From DATAVB01 sp040414495 (GTDB lineage: Bacteria; Actinomycetota; Actinomycetes; Mycobacteriales; QHCD01), in contig JBEDUI010000155.1 in assembly GCA_040414495.1 (NCBI GenBank), positions 1 to 7,158 on the forward strand: a stretch of 7,158 nt of DNA, written 5' to 3'. Of the stretch, positions 5,484 to 7,158 are shown piece by piece (position 1 is the stretch's first letter; each line of letters begins with the position of its first letter). The notes beneath the pieces were generated by a model. That model was not told the origin of the DNA and made no database searches. It was given only the letters and a program-made list of their open reading frames with translations. Position numbers and translations under genes: made by a program.

Positions 5484-6916
5484 GCCTGCTGCTGCGTAAC
5501 GCCCGGCTCGGCCCGGCCGGCCCGATCGCCGATATCGCCATCGCTGATGGTCGCATCGACGCGATCGGCCCTGACCTGCCGGTGTCAGCCGAGTCGGCCA
5601 ATGTGGACGGTCGGACTGTCCTACCTGGACTGTGGGACGCGCACGTGCATTCGGTACAGTGGGCCGCGGCCCGACGCCGGATCGATGTCTCGGGTGCCCG
5701 GTCCGCTGTGGACGCTGCGGCGATCCTGGCCAAGAACGCCCCGGCCGAGGGCATTGTGTTCGGCAGTGGCTTTCGCGACGGGCTCTGGCCGGACCTGCCG
5801 CACAAGGACCTGCTCGAAGGCGCGCTGCCCGGCCGCGTGGTCGCGGTGGCCAGCAATGACCTGCATACGGCCTGGCTCAGCCCGGCCGCATTGAATTTGG
5901 TCGGGTCCGGCAACCATCCGACTGGCGTAGTACGTGAGCAGGAATGCTTCGCCGTCACCGCCGCATTGCCGCAGGCCACCGCCGATGAGCTGGATAGCTG
6001 GGTGGCCGATGCGACCGTAGCCGCGGCGGCCCGAGGCGTGGTCGGCGTCATTGATTTCGAATTCGCCGACAACGTGGTGGATTGGCGACGCCGGATCGAG
6101 CACGGCGGTATCGCGATCCGGGTGGCCTGCTCGATCCCGGTGGCCCGGCTGGATGAGGCGATCGAGCGTGGCCTGCGTACCGGCGACCCGGTCGCGGGCA
6201 CCGACGGGCTGGCCACCGTCGGGCCGGTGAAGATCTTTGTCGACGGTTCACTGAACACCCGGACCGCCTACTGCCACGACCCGTATCCGGGCAGCCAGTC
6301 GTACGGCCAGCTGGTCACCGCGCCCGACCAGCTGCGGGTACAACTGACCACGATCAGCCGCGCGGGACTGCACCCGGCGGTGCACGCGATCGGCGACCAC
6401 GCCAACGATATTGCGCTGACCGCATTCGAACAGGTCGGCTGCCCTGGCCGGATCGAACACGCGCAGCTGTTGGAGCGGCGCGACCTGGCCCGTTTCGCCC
6501 GCGACGGTCTGGTCGCCGGCATCCAGCCGGCACATCAGCCGGACGATCGCGACGTGGCCGACCGGCACTGGACCGGGCGTACCGGCCGGGCCTTTCCGTA
6601 CGCCGACCTGATCGCCGCCGGCGCGACCGTGCAGATCGGGTCGGATGCGCCGGTGGCGCCGCTGGATCCGTGGGACGGGATCGCCGCCGCGGTGGGCCGG
6701 ACCGATGACGACCGGCCGCCGTGGCATCCCGAGCAGGCGATTTCGGTGCAACAGGCATTGCCGGCGGCGGCGCTCGGTCGGGTTGGCTTGGCCGTGGGCG
6801 AGCCGGCCGACCTGGTGATCACCGACCTCGATCCGGGCACCGCTGACGTGGCGGCGCTGCGGACCATGCCGGTGTACGGCACGATGGTCGCCGGTCGCTG
6901 GACGTATCGTCGCTGA
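5480..6916 (+). CDS. YtcJ-like metal-dependent amidohydrolase (Amidohydro_3 family)
   Basis: Predicted cytosolic hydrolase of 478 residues in the amidohydrolase superfamily, somewhat shorter than many YtcJ-like proteins (often a little over 500). It opens with the small beta domain (MSLLLRNARLGPAGPIADIAI), then the metal motif DAHVHS (H55, H57). VKIFVDGSL carries K251, a likely carboxylated-lysine position. Further motifs are VHAIGDHAN (H302, H307), RIEHAQ (H327), QPAHQ (H352) and GSDAPV (D389), the likely catalytic or metal aspartate. The C-terminus returns to the beta domain with EPADLVITDLDP. The ATG at 5480 overlaps the regulator's stop (ATGA). The frame stays open for 71 codons upstream inside the regulator gene, but that part has no family likeness and the Met followed by SLLLRNARL is the natural beginning. 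No signal peptide is seen. The family hydrolyses N-acyl, formamide or cyclic amide bonds; the actual substrate is unknown, though linkage to an imported peptide-like compound is plausible. Confidence 0.9.
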   Translation: MSLLLRNARLGPAGPIADIAIADGRIDAIGPDLPVSAESANVDGRTVLPGLWDAHVHSVQWAAARRRIDVSGARSAVDAAAILAKNAPAEGIVFGSGFRDGLWPDLPHKDLLEGALPGRVVAVASNDLHTAWLSPAALNLVGSGNHPTGVVREQECFAVTAALPQATADELDSWVADATVAAAARGVVGVIDFEFADNVVDWRRRIEHGGIAIRVACSIPVARLDEAIERGLRTGDPVAGTDGLATVGPVKIFVDGSLNTRTAYCHDPYPGSQSYGQLVTAPDQLRVQLTTISRAGLHPAVHAIGDHANDIALTAFEQVGCPGRIEHAQLLERRDLARFARDGLVAGIQPAHQPDDRDVADRHWTGRTGRAFPYADLIAAGATVQIGSDAPVAPLDPWDGIAAAVGRTDDDRPPWHPEQAISVQQALPAAALGRVGLAVGEPADLVITDLDPGTADVAALRTMPVYGTMVAGRWTYRR

Positions 6917-6960
6917 CCCTTCTCGCGGGGAACGTGGCTGGCGGCAATTCGCTCCCTGAG
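6917..6960. other. Short spacer after the amidohydrolase gene
   Basis: No gene is seen here. A weak five-base inverted repeat, CGCTC (6950-6954) with GAGCG (6967-6971), bridges into the repeat array, but there is no T-run, so I do not call a terminator. Confidence 0.4.
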
Positions 6961-7158
6961 TGCGGCGAGCGTGGCGTGAGGGTTGCGGCGACAGGTTGTA
7001 GTCAGCCGTTGTTGCGGCGAGTGTGGCGTGAGGGTTGTGGCGGTGGGCTGTAGCCAGCCTCTACTGCAGCGAGTGTGACGTGAGGGCGACAGTCGCGGGT
7101 TTAGTCAGCCGTTGTTGCGGCGAGTGTGGCGTGAGGGTTGTGGCGGTGGGCTGTAGCC
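6961..7158. repeat. ~52-bp tandem repeat with 103-bp higher-order period, truncated by right edge
   Basis: Units beginning with TGCGGCGAG (or TGCAGCGAG) start at 6961, 7013, 7065 and 7116, giving periods of 52, 52 and 51 bp. Units two and four are far more alike than neighbours: positions 6999-7055 and 7102-7158 (57 bp) are identical, an offset of 103 bp, so the block was probably duplicated as a pair of units. The plus strand is strongly G+T rich. Each unit carries GTGTGGCGTGAGGG or a variant and a small hairpin such as GGCTG-TAGC-CAGCC (7046-7059). No open frame with protein character is seen. The array continues beyond the window, so its full copy number is unknown. Confidence 0.8.

Noticed and set aside
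5248..6751. Minus-strand open frames opposite the amidohydrolase gene
   Set aside because: Ser/Arg/Pro-rich shadows of a gene whose metal-binding motifs are clear on the plus strand.
6950..6971. Inverted repeat after the amidohydrolase as terminator
   Set aside because: Only five base pairs with a twelve-base loop and no T-run; too weak to call.

Overview
The window looks like a chromosomal catabolic/transport locus from a high-GC actinobacterium. The signs are strong G/C bias at third codon positions, a family-5 solute-binding lipoprotein and a GbsR/MarR-type regulator of the kinds common in actinomycetes, a TTG start and tightly overlapping ATGA gene junctions. The genus cannot be told from the sequence. 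No RNA genes, insertion sequences, integrases or CRISPR arrays were seen.

Layout, left to right. Positions 1-4488 form one leftward (minus-strand) operon. In transcription order it encodes an extracellular peptide/nickel-type solute-binding lipoprotein (4488-2911), an M14-family zinc carboxypeptidase without a signal peptide (2899-1532, TTG start), a DppB/OppB-type permease (1535-603) and a DppC/OppC-type permease (610 to beyond the left edge). The spacings are an 11-bp gap, a 4-bp overlap and an 8-bp overlap, so one coordinated transcript is very likely. The ATPase subunit(s) would be expected further left, outside the window.

Positions 4489-4970 are a 482-bp divergent intergenic region with no convincing gene but much structure. 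It holds a strong GC hairpin in the leader of the lipoprotein gene, an A/T-rich perfect inverted repeat (TTCAAT-N4-ATTGAA), and a degenerate tandem array of about nine units with a roughly 16-bp period (consensus near TTGCGTAAGCGATCGG).

Positions 4971-6916 form the rightward arm: a GbsR/MarR-type winged-helix regulator translationally coupled by an ATGA overlap to a YtcJ-like metal-dependent amidohydrolase. Positions 6917-7158 are non-coding and hold a second, unrelated tandem repeat of about 52 bp with a 103-bp higher-order period, running off the right edge.

How the parts may work together (inference): the lipoprotein and permeases would import a small peptide or peptide-like amide, the cytosolic M14 peptidase would trim it, the amidohydrolase would hydrolyse an amide or related bond on the substrate or product, and the divergent regulator would sense the compound and control both arms from the repeat-rich intergenic region. 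The gene families are well supported. The substrate and the linked pathway are not known from the sequence.
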